This document shows, one piece after another, positions 32,171 through 45,073 of a DNA stretch of 64,000 nt. Under the pieces are notes generated by a model that was not told the DNA's origin, made no database searches, and saw nothing but the letters and a program-made list of their open reading frames with translations. Location of the stretch: assembly GCA_023105745.1 (NCBI GenBank), contig JALGQZ010000013.1:5878105-5942104 (forward strand), written 5' to 3'. How positions within the stretch are numbered: position 1 is the first letter of the stretch; every line of letters begins with the position of its first letter. The translations under genes were made by a program, and so were the position numbers. Source of the DNA: Austropuccinia psidii. Taxonomy: Eukaryota > Basidiomycota > Pucciniomycetes > Pucciniales > Sphaerophragmiaceae.

Positions 32171-35100
32171 GAATATTAAGAAGAAGAAGAAGAAGAATAT
32201 GATTAGAGAACCTTTAAAAGAGAATTTTAAATAACCTACTTCTATTTCTAAAATATATCCTAACAAAAAGTGATTTTCATTAAATTAGTAACAATTTTGC
32301 AAAAGCAAAGTCATTTGCATTCCTAAAATCTTGATGATTAAGTAAAAGAATGGTTGTTAAAGATTTATTTTAATTTTTTTTGTAAAACAACACAAGTTGT
32401 AATCTTAATTGAAAAATAGAAGTTTGGGAAACAATTTTTTTCTTTTTTTTTCAAAAAGAAACAATAATATATTTTGAAATTGAACTTGATTTAACAAAAG
32501 AAATTTAAATCAAAAGATAAAAATAGAAAGTTTAACTTTAAATTTGAGTGAATTTTGGTTTTGAAAAAAAATTAAATAAAAATTCCTTTTTTTAAAAAAA
32601 TACAAAATAACTTAATCTTTTTACAAGAAATTGAAAAATTCAAGTTGGTTTCTCAACTAGAACTTAACAAAAATTTAATTGAAGATTAACCAAAACCAAA
32701 TAATATTCACCAAAATTAAAACTTAGAAAGGATTTTACCTGTTATTAATGCATAATTAAGTCATTAGATCAACTAATTTTGTTGAAAATTAAGTCATGAA
32801 TTTATATATGTTATTTATTATAATCCTCCTTTAATAAATAAATATAAGAAGTAAATACTTAAACAATTGTATTTATTAATTAAAAAATCAAAATAAACAA
32901 AAAATAATGCCTCATTTCTGATTTTTTAATGCAAGAATCTTCTTCAACTCAAAAATGGTCCTTCATGATTTTAAAGCTGTTATAGTCAAATAAATTTGGA
33001 AGTTCATCTCCTTAAACTCTAATTCCATATGAAATTCTTCTTTTTTAAAATTCTGATTTCATTTTTTTGTGTTTATTATCAAAATAATTATTCTTTTATA
33101 AATTCAACTCTTCTAACCATTGAGTTTGAATATGATTTTCCTTACCTTTGCACAATCTTTACTGATCCCACTCCAAATGAGAAAGATAATTTGCCTCTTG
33201 GGCTAAGAAATATATTTAGTCAGAATACTTGAACAGATTAATGATATCCAAAATAATTACCATTCTGAAAGTATTTCAGAAAATCTGTATATGGTGTTGC
33301 AAACATACAAGGATCTTTTTCCTTGCACAAATTTTCTAATTTATGCTGGGGGTAAATTCTTGATTCTTTTTTGTTTTCAAATAAGTATTGAATTTAATCA
33401 GTGGAAGGAAGAAAAATCCATGCATAATTAAATAAAAAAGGATTATGTTTGATCATAAAAGCTGATTAATTATAGGGGTTTCTTATAAATGAGGTTATAA
33501 TAATTATTGATAATAAAATAAATATCAATATGTGAATCAAAACCATTATTACTCTCTTTAATGTAAATTAACTTTAAGTAACTCATAAATTTATTAAAGA
33601 ATATCATAAATTACTTTCTTAGCTATTAGTTTATTTCATTAATCATTTTTTAAACGTTCTTTTTCTTAAGAGCTATAATTTGAAATGGGAGTGATATTTA
33701 GTTTTAGTCCAAGAAGTGAGTCCATTTCCAAAGAGAAAGTAAAAATAGTTTAATTATTTGAAACAATTGAATTAATACATTTTCTCTAATCTTTTTCAGT
33801 TATTCTGCTTCTATTTAGGTGTTAGATTGTTTTTGCTTCCATGTATTTTGTTTCAATTTCTTTTTTAACTAGATTTTAACAATTTGAAAGCCATTCTTCT
33901 TTGATAAAGGTCTTACTATAGAATCTGAACCACTAGTCTCAAAAAATTCCTCAAATTTTGATTTGATTGAAATACAAGTTATTATTGTAAAACATCTGTA
34001 TGAATACAATGCAAAATGGGTGTAGAATGCTGGACGGGATTTTCATATTGAACCTTATTGGTTCTTATTTGGACCAACACAGTGATATGTTATTGAAGCA
34101 ATAAGAAGTCACCTTATATACTGGATGGAATTTTGAAAAAACTGTTCGAGGAAAGGATGAAACATACAGTTATAAATAAAAAATCAATAGAAAATTTTAA
34201 CTTGGGTTAGGTTTTATCATTAAATAATAAATCTCTGGAGGGGACTCAGTTAAAATTCCATGTAATTTACACATTAAAAACCTGGTTTTTGCCAGAAGGA
34301 TTTGGATTATGAATATTTTATTATTTCAAAGTGTAATTCAATCAGTTTCAAGCACTATAAAAGGTTTGACTGATTCCTATAGTTTAATCAATTTGAATAT
34401 TTTGTTCTGAATGTTTTTTTATATAATTTTACTAATCAAAAAAAATAATAACTAATTTCTTCATTTTCATCATAATTAATGTTTTTTTATTTTTTTTTCA
34501 AAAAGAAAAGTTTGTTTGATTTATAAATGAATTTAAATATTGTAGAAATACTTTTTTTCTTTTTTAAAGCAAAAATCTTTTATTATTTCTTTTAACCCAA
34601 AAAAAGAAAAAAAATATTTTCTTTCAATTTTTTTTTGATTTAATTTATTTTACAAAGGTATTAATTTAATTTATTTTGATTTTTTCATTATAAATTTCAA
34701 TTATTTATCTATTTATTCTCAAAACAAATCAAAAGAAAGATTTTTTAAACCATTTTGACAGTAGTTTACCCCTGATATTACACTTTTATGAAGTGTAGCC
34801 CAGATGATATAAGTGGTCTGGGTATCATAGTCTCCCTGCTTATGGCCTCTTTTATATCTTCCAAATTTTGTTGAAACAAAGAATGCATTTTAAAAGATAA
34901 TTTTGTGTTTAACAAACAGTGCTTAATAGAACAATGCAAGCAAATTTCAATTTTAAATTATCTCTCATCCAAAGATAATGTGAATTGGTGATATCTTGAG
35001 ATATTTTGGAAAAAGATTAGTAGTAGGGTGTGTTTTCTTATTAATTGGAAATTTCTTTGGAAATATTATGTGAATAGACAATAGTCACCTAAGCTGCACA

Positions 35101-35711
35101 CATTTTTCCCTCACAAAATTACAAGCAAATTCCAAACCAAGGAAGCTATATACAGTGTTCACAAAAGTAGTAATATGTCTCTGTAAAGTTCAAAAATTAA
35201 AATATTTTTACAAATTGAAAAATTTAGTTCTTCTGTTTAAAGAAAAACCATTGTATTTGAAACAGACAATCAGACATTACCTTTTTCGTAACTTCAGTCA
35301 TTACCACAAACAAAGAAATCCATAAGAATTACAATTGGTTATAAACTCACTTACTTACTCATCTTATGTGCCATTGGATGAAACCAAAAGTTAAATTCAA
35401 TACAAAAATAACTTCAGAGAATTTACAATATGGCAAACATTCAAAAGCCTACCCATGGATTTGAGATTGTTCTCATTTCATGCATCATTGAGGAGGTTAG
35501 TTATCAGTGCAAACTCTATTATATAAAAAAGAATCTAAAACTTATTATCCCTATTTTTTGCTATTGATTATCATTGTCTAAATTAGTTTCCTCCATATCT
35601 TAAACCTGGTCTGATCTATGGATTTCAGAGGTGCTTGGCTTGGATTGATAGAAACAATGAAAAGGAGGTTAAATGGGAACTCTTGGCATATACTACTACT
35701 CAATCAAATTC
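32171..35711. other. AT-rich region without recognised genes
   Basis: Very high A+T with long poly-A and poly-T runs. Short open frames such as 33029-33232 are not supported. No transposon ends were recognised. The last five bases (AATTC) are the left target duplication of the family E solo LTR. Confidence 0.5.
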
Positions 35712-37514
35712 TGTGAGCCTTAGAGGTATTTTCAGATAACCAAAAGACCACAAATAATAGAATAGTATACAATTATAAATAAATCAAAAATTTATTTATA
35801 TTATCAAAACAAAAATTAAAATATAAACATAAATTTATACACAAAAAATGAAAATTTAATTATAATTTAAAAATAAAATTGAATTTTAAATTTGTGAAAA
35901 CACATTTTTACTTGAAAAAATTAAGTAAAAATGAATTTTTAACAAAAATACCAAAATTAAAATATTTTTGGAAAAAAGCTGAATAAAGATTATAATAACT
36001 TTCTATCCTACAAAAAAACATATGAAAATTATTTCACCATTGGACTCCTCATAAAAAATAAGGTGGGGTCACCTCTGGGTAAGAATTCTGTAACTCAACT
36101 TTAAATAAGCTTAAATTAAGTCTTTAGTAGTTTCTGTAGAAAAGTTAAAAATACACAAAAACCTTAATTTAATTCACATCACAAGTGGTGTTAACCATAA
36201 ATTTTTGTGTCAACATTGAGGTGTTGTGTGTAGCTTAGAAGTTATGAGGAATTGAAGTATTTTCAATTGAAATGTCAAAATGTGCACATGTATTACATAA
36301 GCAAGCTTTAATTTACATATGAGGTGTCAATTATTTCAGTTGTGTACTGTAAAAACTCAATTGAATTACATATGTAAATTATAAGTATAATAGATGATGA
36401 GGAATTAAAGAAAAAATAAATTGGAAAGATTGATTCTGGGGGGGAAGGAATCTGGCTCCAAGGGGGAGCCAGACCCCCAAATTCCTTGCTGACAGGCGTG
36501 AGATGTCAAAATACATGCAAAAGTTCATCAATTTTGGACTGGAATTGAGTCACAGGGTCTGTGACTCAATTGATGATGAGGTTTTGATACCAACCAGGGC
36601 AGTTTTAACTGTTGCCAAGAGGGTAAAACTACCCTTAAGATAAATAAATCCTAGTAAAAACAGTTTTAACTGGTTTCTATGTTTCTTACACTCATTCTGA
36701 CGTGTTTTTAAGGCTCTAGGCCAGGTATTACTATAGTAATGGCTGATTTAAGGGTCTAAAATGGCTAAAACCAGCCCTTTTTTGGTCTAAACCAGGGTTC
36801 AATGATGCCACAATTGGCTTTTCTGTTGTCAGAGTGTTTTCCACGACTGACAAGAGTAAATTTTACTTTTTGAGTACAAAAATTGATGGCTATAAAAGAA
36901 TGTCTTCTTTGCCCCACTTTTCTCTTCATGTTAGAATCTTTTCCTTTTATAATCAGTTTAAACATTGTTAAACCAATCAATAAAATATTCCAGCCACCCT
37001 TTTTGAATCATTTTAAACCTTTCAACCACGTGAAGAAATCATCATAATCATTTTTTGTAACTCTTATAATCATTTTTACCCCTTGAACCACTGCATAAGT
37101 GAAGTAAAGCATCTTTCATCACCGTTAACTTTGTCACTTTGTTTCCAAATTGACTCTGGTCACTTTTGGGGGTGTTTTCTCTTTGATAATCTTTTCAAGG
37201 ACTCTGTTATTATATTAATTGCTTTCAGCTCTTTTCTCAATTATGTCCAATTGTAATTGCTCTTGAAGAAATTTCTTTTGTAGCCTTAAATATCTCTTGT
37301 AGAGTATTTTTGGTTATATTTTTATAGTTGGTAAAACAATAAATCTTTATAATATTATTGCTTCATACTAATAAATTTTAAAAAATAAACTTGGCGTGTT
37401 TTCTCTTAAAAATCTTATTTCATACTATTTTTAATCAATTTTTACCTTAAACAAATTTTGAGGACAGGAAAAGTACTTGATTTTTAATCAAAGTTCATAT
37501 ATCCACACCTTACA
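35712..37514 (+). mobile_element. Family E solo LTR (1803 bp)
   Basis: Begins TGTGAGCCTTAGAGGTA and ends CACACCTTACA, flanked by the perfect target duplication AATTC (35707-35711 and 37515-37519). A reverse copy lies at 53338-54873. The ends resemble those of the C LTR, but the body differs. It holds a hairpin at 36452-36472 and a 29-bp inverted repeat at 36543-36571. No internal region adjoins, so it is a solo LTR. Confidence 0.9.
36765..36980 (-). other. Small antisense ORF in the family E LTR (71 codons)
   Basis: Open frame antisense to the LTR; basic product beginning MIGLTMFKLIIKGKDSN. The same frame is open in the other E LTR (53841-54083 +, 80 codons) with about ten substitutions. It could be a real peptide or simply DNA homology between LTR copies. 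Confidence 0.3.
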
Positions 37515-37519
37515 AATTC

Positions 37520-38400
37520 CTTGAAAGCAGGAAGCAAGTATTACTCTCAAGTGAGAATATTAAAAATCCCTCATGAACACACATACACATTGGTGTGTAC
37601 TATGTTCTTAGGGACAGAAAACAAAACTTGCATTGAATCCTCAAACAAACTCCATACATGTGGATTTGGTGTTGTAATTTATTGAAATGAGAAAACACCT
37701 CAGTTAGGAAATACTCCCAAAAACATACTTGCATGTACAGCTTGTCATAATTAATTGAACCCGCAGTTCAATGCTTTCATCATTGTATGTATCAAAAGTA
37801 TATGCTAAAGGGTATTTTGAAAAAACTTTCCAAGTGCAGGTACAAGTAATGTTCAATGTTACTTTTTTTAATTAAAAGGAGACATAAAGCAGTTCTTATT
37901 GGTTTTTTCCAAGTGGGTCATGAGATAGAAGTTTTGGGTACACTCATAGACTGGGACAAAGAAAATTAATCATGGATTGTCTTGGTTAGTGATAAAAAGC
38001 TTGGAGATGGCTTTTGTACTGATTTTCAATTAAATGTATAGGTCACTGGCATGAGTCTCTAATTGTCAGAACAGCCCATGATATTGTTAATTAATTAATA
38101 ATAATACCCAGGATAAAGACAAAAAGAAAGGAAATAGTATTTTCAGAGTGTGACTCACTAGCTTTGACCTCACTATGGAGGTATATTTGAATACTGATGT
38201 ATTCTCTCATTGAAAAATGTATGTGGCTCTCTCATTATAGCATAACAAAGACAATGTCTTGGTATGCGTGCTTGGAAAGTCAAATGTGCAATCTGTCACA
38301 AAAACCTTTGTAAAGTCAATTACACATTAGATCAAGCTCTTGCACAACTTTTACTGCAAAATATGATGATGTTTCTTTTATTATTTTGAAAAATTGGCAA
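37520..38400 (-). pseudogene. Possible heavily decayed copia-type integrase relic
   Basis: Minus-strand segments show weak resemblance to the Ty1/copia integrase core C-terminus (VCFWEYFLTEVFSHFNK, then TPNPHVWSLFEDSMQVLFSVPKN). There are many stops and no catalytic residues were found. This is a tentative reading. Confidence 0.25.
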
Positions 38401-39187
38401 AGCCAATCCTGAATGATAGTATTTTATTATTGTTTTTGTTTATAATATGAGTACAATGAGAATATTTTTTTTCCCATTTTATTTTTTAAAAATATATTTT
38501 CATGCCCTAAGTTAAGTTAGAGAAAGGGGAAGATGTAGTCAGGGCTCCCCTTGTTGCTGCTCTTTTCCTTAAAATTTTCACCTCAAGAATAAGAGGTTAG
38601 CAAAGAGATTTTAGGGTTGTGACAAGAAAGCTTAAAATATAACTAGATAACTGTGCATGTGAAAAATTAGGTCTACTATACACAATAGGTATTATCTTGT
38701 TTTATGCTTCTATTGGATTGGGGCATGGCCCTGGTCATAACAAGCTACAAAAAAGTACTTCCTCTTTAAATAATAGAGAGAAAAGCTGTCATGTTGGTTA
38801 TTCCAGGAAGTCTGAGTGGACTGCATAACCCTTATAATTATGATGCAACCATTCAGTCCCCAAACCCCACACCACATGTCCACCAGGAGTGGAACCAACC
38901 AATCAAATTAATCATGGAGACTTATTCAGCCCCAACCAGCCATCTCCACAGAAGCGACTGCATTCATCTCAGTCCCTCAATTTTCAAAATTCACCTTTTG
39001 CTCTCAACTTCAACTCATATTATTGTACACTTCTGATTACTCCTAGATCTTATTTTCCAAAGAAATATTACTACTACTTTGACACCAAATCCACTTGGAA
39101 GGTAGAAACTCACACCCTTTCATAGGACTAACTAGCTCACTTCCTTTTTCTTCCTAAGAATTACCTTCCCTAATAAAATGAAGGACC
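38401..39187. other. Region upstream of the hAT relic
   Basis: No firm gene. 38791-39125 has two overlapping open frames on + with Pro/Ser/His-rich sequence, perhaps 5' parts of the hAT element. No terminal inverted repeat was found. Confidence 0.35.
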
Positions 39188-42035
39188 ATGGCCACCCAAA
39201 AACACATCAATCCGCTTCTATTTGTGACTGAATTCCTAACCAAAAGCAATACCTCAGTACCAAATTCCACTTCCCCTTCAAAAAATAAAAAATTGGCACC
39301 AGGACCAAGCCATATTGTTCATGAATGTGGAATATATCAGACCATGGAATCCAAAGAAGAAACCTCTCAAGAATCCCTGGTTGATAATAATGAGTATGTA
39401 GTTGAGGAGGACAGTTGCCTAGGCATAGATGAAGTTACACCACTCAAGAAAAGTAAAACATTGGTGAAGAGAAGTCAGATAAAATCCCTAATATACAATT
39501 ATTTTGAGTTGATTATTTCCCTTCCCATCTCCCTTGAGTTATTATCATTGGATCACTGACTCGAGATGGCTATTATCTTAGAAATTGAAAATTAATGGGG
39601 AATGGGTGGAATCAAAATAAAATTTCTGATTCACATACAAATTCCTGAATTTCAGGTGAGGTAGCAATAAACTGAATCATGCTTTCATATTCTAATCTGT
39701 ATTTGTAAGCCAAACAGTGTGAAGCTTGCTATTATTGGAGTCAATATTTCCAATATCAACAAACATTGTGGGTGATGTTGTGGAAGGTTCAATGCGTGGG
39801 CCACCAAAGCTCCAGGGGATTTCAACCCCAATATGGGCTCCAAAATTTCTTCTGAGGAACAAGCACCCATACACAAACAACCTTTCTAAGCTTTGGTAGA
39901 AATTCAGGTCTTTTTTTCAATATTTTAGAGTCCATTATTATGCAATGTCTTACATATACTTTCCCCCAATTAAACTTAGCCCAAGAGGTAATTAATGGAA
40001 ACAGCTTCTTCCCAGCTTTATTTTGAATTCAAGAGGAAATTTGTTCAAGAATTCCATGACTTACCAAATGAAACACACCTTTGTGGTGTGATTGAACTAC
40101 CAAGGACCAGAGAAAAAGCTACTTATAAATTGTCTTGTAATGGATCAACCCAGCTGATTATGAATTTTGTAAGTCATTGGTTTCCTTTGAGGTAAGTGTA
40201 AAGGTATCTAATATTGCTTAAACCATGCTTATTGACTACATTAATTGCACATAGTACCTCCAATGGCCTCGTAAAGGGGAGGCTTTAGCATGGATTATAT
40301 GGGAGTCATTTTCTGAGCATGTAATGATTAAGAGATTGTACAGCATCACAGGTGACAATTTGGGGAACAACATTTCAATTATTTCTCACTTGAAAAACAA
40401 ACTTGTTTGGATCAACATCCCTTGGGATCGAGACAAAAAATTTCATTGGTGTGCATGTCATGTGCTGAAATTTGTTGCCAAAACTTTCTTACCATACATG
40501 GGTCAACTTACTGAAGAAGACTACGAGTTTTTTGATCACTAATTTGATGTTTACAAAGTACTCATTGATGAAAGTTATAATGAGGTAGGGCCAAAAGATT
40601 TCCAAGGTGTGGAAAAAATCCTTTGGAATCATGGGGACTCATCTGATCATTTTTCCATTGTTTGGACCAAACAGAAAGAATCAATGCTATCAAGGAAAAC
40701 TCCAGGCAACCTCCAAAGAAGAAACACATTTTTTCCCTTAGCCAGGACACCCTGGAAACTCAATATAAGTCTGGAAGTCTATCTTTAATAATGAAAACCA
40801 ATGGGCATGATTAAGTGGATCATGATTTCAGCTAGTTGGGCCCAGTCATATGACCACCAGGTGAGCAATGTGAACCTGTGGTTGGCAGTCAACTGGAGTT
40901 CCTTATAAATTCCAACTCATTTTATTTTTAGGTGAAAAATCAATTTTCAGGCTCCTATGAGACATTTGTAACCACATTTGTGGCTCTAAAAAACAGAATG
41001 CTTTATTTATTTTAGCGTGAAACAAAACTTGTGACCCAAAGCTATTACCAATAAATATCCTCATGACCCAATGAAGTTTCTTCCTCAAACAGATCCAATG
41101 AGCTCACCAATTAAACCTTTCAATTCAAATTTACACAAATACACCTCAAACCTACAAATACTATTTGGTGAAGAGGTATGGAGTGCCATGGAATTCATGG
41201 TGGCGATTATGCAGATTCTTGAGCAATCATGTAACATATTTAAATACAAAGCACCCACCAAACACCTCATAATTCCTTACTATAAACTCATTTTAAATAG
41301 GTTCACACATTACACTGGAATCAGCCCCCAATCTTGAAGACAAGCATGTGAAGCGGAATATCAGAAATTAAAAAAATATTATGATTGTGAACGAGCAAAC
41401 ACCAAACCCCTCATAGAAACCCCATTAACTCCAAAATACCAAGAAGGAGTTTTAAAGAAATTACGTTTCCCTCCCAGCCATGCAAAGGCTTTCATAGATA
41501 TTTTTGGCAGGGGAGTTTTCACAATTGGGTTGCATGGATAATTCTGACAATTCCCAAGGAGAATATCAATTATCCTCTGATAATTTGAGTGAACCAGAAA
41601 CTTTTTATTTGCTCAACAACTTGAAGAAGCCTCTCATAGAGGCATATTGAAATGTGCTTCAGTCCCAAGCTGACAAAGTGGCCTTGTATCTGAAAATAAA
41701 ACCACCCAATGTCCAAAGGAAAGCACATTATTGATTATTGTAAGGTATGTTAATTGCGCTGGAAAGTTAAACTGGACAACTAACTTATCTGAACTCTATT
41801 AAAGCAGAAGATCATATCTAGGAATTTTACAAATATAGGTAAAGTAGCACTCAAATATTTGAGCATCCCTGCCTCTTCTGTCTCAGTTGAGCAGGTGTTT
41901 TATCATAGTGGACTACTCAAATGCCCCACAAGGGCTTTCTTGGGATCCAGGACTAAAGCACGTTTGATGTGATTGAAGGAGTGGCTCAATGACAAGGCCC
42001 CTCCTTTATGCTTTATCTTTCCAGTTATTTCTTGA
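39188..42035 (+). pseudogene. hAT-type transposase relic
   Basis: Cut-and-paste DNA transposase, strongly decayed. The N-terminal frame 39188-39559 is Ser/Thr/Glu-rich. A BED-like Cys/His segment (VKLAIIGVNISNINKH) lies near 39715-39765. The catalytic-core part near 40324-40542 has SITGDNLGNNIS and the CACHVLKFVAKTF segment typical of hAT (C..H.LNLV type). The C-terminal dimerisation region is clear near 41850-42035: YLSIPASSVSVEQVF and LKEWLND. Stops and frameshifts are frequent between these blocks. Element ends were not identified; 42240 ends in CACCCCTGCTAG, a possible hAT terminus with no partner seen. Confidence 0.75.
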
Positions 42036-42440
42036 TTAGCTTTTTATACAAAAATATTATCTTTCATTTATTTCCTTGTATTACATGTTGTAAATCAGTC
42101 AACTGAATTAGGGTATCATATTTGGACTGAGACTGCTCACATTAGTATTCAGCTTTTAGCTTAGTAATCAAGTATAAATTATGTGAACAATTGGGTATGG
42201 CCATATTAGGTCTGACTATATTTTAGTCGGACCACATATCCACCCCTGCTAGAGAGTAAATTTCCCTTCCAGTTGAATGCAAATGCGGCAGGGCACTCAA
42301 CCATCTCGCAGCCACTCACAGCTTCTGCAATATCCTATTTGTCAAAGCTTGCGCACTTTCTTCGTTTAAATCCAACTTCTTTTTTTTCCTCTCTCAAAAT
42401 TCTTTCTTCTTTCCTCACTCATTGCAATGGGAGGCAACGG
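42036..42440. other. Spacer between hAT and Tc1/mariner relics
   Basis: No gene supported; the open frame at 42273-42458 has no recognisable content. Confidence 0.4.
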
Positions 42441-43560
42441 CCTCCCAATGCACTTTAAAGGCCTGAGTATTCATACTTCCACCTCTCAAAAAACCTCTTT
42501 CTGTGACATTAAAAAGGCGTTATCTCTTCTTCCAATTGAGGTGAGTTTCTTTGCCTTTTGATTCCTTTTTGCTATTGGTTGTTTATTCTTTTTTTTGTGC
42601 GGCTTATGACTTACCTTCAAGACAAGATGCACAGCCAAACATCTGAACGCCTCAAGCTGGGCTGGCATTTTGTCATATAGGGAGGTTTCTTGGAATACCG
42701 GTTACAACAGTTTACAACACCATTGAGAAGTATTTCTGGCTTGGGACACTCAAGACTCAAAAAAAAAGTGTCCAGCCATCAATCCTAAAGGAACAAGACT
42801 TGTGCTAACTAAATCAATTGATTACCCAATTCTGGCGCCTTACCATGGCCCAAGTAAAAAGATTTTTTGACCAAAGATGTTTCAGAAAGAATGATCCAGT
42901 GGGGGAGATTCACAAAATTGGTAAAGCCTCAAGAATTTCCCTGATAAAACCTTTTTTATGACCTCAAGACTTCCAAGATTTCCTGTCCTTTGCTCAAAAA
43001 CATTGACATTGGACAATCAATGACTGAGTGAAGATGGTTTGGACTGACAAATCAGCCTTTTAGCTAGGTAAGAACTCACACATCTCAAGAGAAGTTTCTA
43101 CTCAAAAATCTCATGGTATGGGGGGCATTTTGTTTTGCCATTCTCAATGGGCAAATGAATTAAGTCAAGATGGTCCAACAAATATATCAGCCAGCCCTAC
43201 TCCCCTTTGTCACCCACATGGAGACTTCTCCATAGATAATGGGTAGCCACTTCTCAATCTTCATAGAGGACAATGCCTCAATTCATATGGAAAACCTCAG
43301 CAACAAGGGGTGCAAATAACATGGCATCAACAAAATGAACTGGTCAGCTCATTCTCCACCCTTAACCCTATTAAGAACATTTGGAAAAAAATTAAGAATT
43401 TGATTTTGAAATTATACCAACCCCAATCTATGCAAGAATTTCAGGTTTTAACTCAATCAACATGGGAGGATGTGCCTTGAGCATTATTGGACAACTTACT
43501 TATGTCAATGCCACACCAAATGGAGATGGTGGTCCTACTTCTTACTAGGACCACCAATTT
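42441..43560 (+). pseudogene. Tc1/mariner-type transposase relic
   Basis: DDE transposase of the Tc1/mariner group. Upstream is a helix-turn-helix-like part (about 42640-42800). The core is readable across stops: MVWTDKSAF (first Asp), SHGMGGILF, then FIEDNAPIHMENL (second Asp in the DNAxxH motif) and HSPPLNPIKNIWKKIKN near 43350-43400, which is the third-residue region with Lys where Glu is usual. A GTGAGT donor at about 42541 suggests an intron in the N-terminal part. Terminal repeats were not found. Confidence 0.75.
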
Positions 43561-45073
43561 TTGTAAGTTTTTTCTTTTTGGCTCTTAATTAATCACACTA
43601 CTGAAATAGTTTGAAATTTGTTTAGATTTTTGTGTGATGTCTAAACAATAAATTATTTATAAATTAGTATTAACAAAAAAAAAAGTATGCTACAAAGAAT
43701 AAATTTTTTTTACAAAAACTAGTTAAAAAAACCAAGTTTGAAATCAATATGATTCTTTTATTGTGATTACGCAATAAAATTATGTTTTAGGTTCCCTTTG
43801 AGTTAGTTGTGAGCGTGAGATATTTTACTGCGGAAAAAAAAAGTTTGCATTCATATGTCAGGGCACTGTAAAAAAAAAAGTATTTTAAATAAAAGTTACA
43901 AATAATAAAAAGAGAAAGCACAGTTTCAACAATTAAATGCTTCAACAGCCTTTTTTTTTTCTAATTTATACCCACATATTATTATTATTATTATTATTAT
44001 TTAATTTTCTATATCAATTTTCTATTTTATTTTATTAATTTTTCATTTTTCATTTATATAATAAAATCTCTTAGTTTTCTTTTATATAAAAAATTTGAAC
44101 TCAAAAAAAAGGCTTTAATAACTTATAGCTAATGTTAGAAAGAGAGAGAGAGAGAGTGTGTGTGTGTGTGTGTGAGTGATAATGAAACACATTTAAAAGT
44201 ATGGGAAATAAGAGATATGATTGCAGTGTATGAAGGATAAATACAAGACTCATTGACTCTATTTAAGTTTTCAACTACAGTTGAACTAAGTAGAATTAGG
44301 GGACAAAGTGCTTTTAGAGTCATCTCTTGCCGAAATGGGACATTTTATATGAGAATTCTGAAATAAGAATCCTCATGTTGCTTTATTAACTTGAAGTTGA
44401 AGGATGATTCTAAGAGTGTATCCTTTGTTTTTGACTTAATTGCGCAACAATTCTGGCTATTCTCTTTTACAGTTTCTTGAAGTTCGTCATGCTTTGCCTC
44501 ACTACTCAGCCTAAATCCACTGGCTAAGACCAGTTGTATTGCCTATTCAAGTTCTGGCAATTTAGCAGCTAACCACTGCAATTTTCTGCTTTGCCGCCTG
44601 CTTATTCTTGGTTTTTGGGTCTACTGCTACTGATTTCGTTCGAGTTTTACAAAGTTTCAGAAGTCGTTACATAGCCAACCGTCGCTTAAAAATGTTATAT
44701 TGAGATGGAGTGAGGATAAAATTCTGTAAACCAGAGGACTGGGTAAACTAATTGAGAAAGATACTATGCCCTTAACTTCTAGGGTTAAGATAGCTAGCTA
44801 GTCATTACGGATGGCGATTTGCTTGTCATGAAGAAAAAAAGGCGACTTAAAAGAATATATATTCATGAAGGTTTCTTTTTTCCATTACCATTGAGTTTCT
44901 AATAAGTGGCAAAACGTAAAACAATCAAGCAAAAAAAGATTAACAAGTTATATCTATAGATTCGATTTATGGGTTTTTATGCACTGTAGAGTATTTGAAG
45001 AGTGTGGCGTTTCAAGGTACAGTATCTCGGATGGTTCTGATCATTTAGCAAGTAGACCTGGTTTGAAGTAGTG
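43561..45073. other. Intergenic region with microsatellites
   Basis: Contains (ATT)n at about 43979-44001 and an (AG)n(TG)n tract at 44139-44177. From about 44450 base composition becomes less AT-rich toward the host gene. No gene supported; the last part is probably the 3' UTR or downstream flank of the esterase gene. Confidence 0.5.

Noticed and set aside
42240..42250. CACCCCTGCTAG as right end of the hAT element
   Set aside because: No matching left terminal repeat or 8-bp target duplication was found, so element limits were not called.
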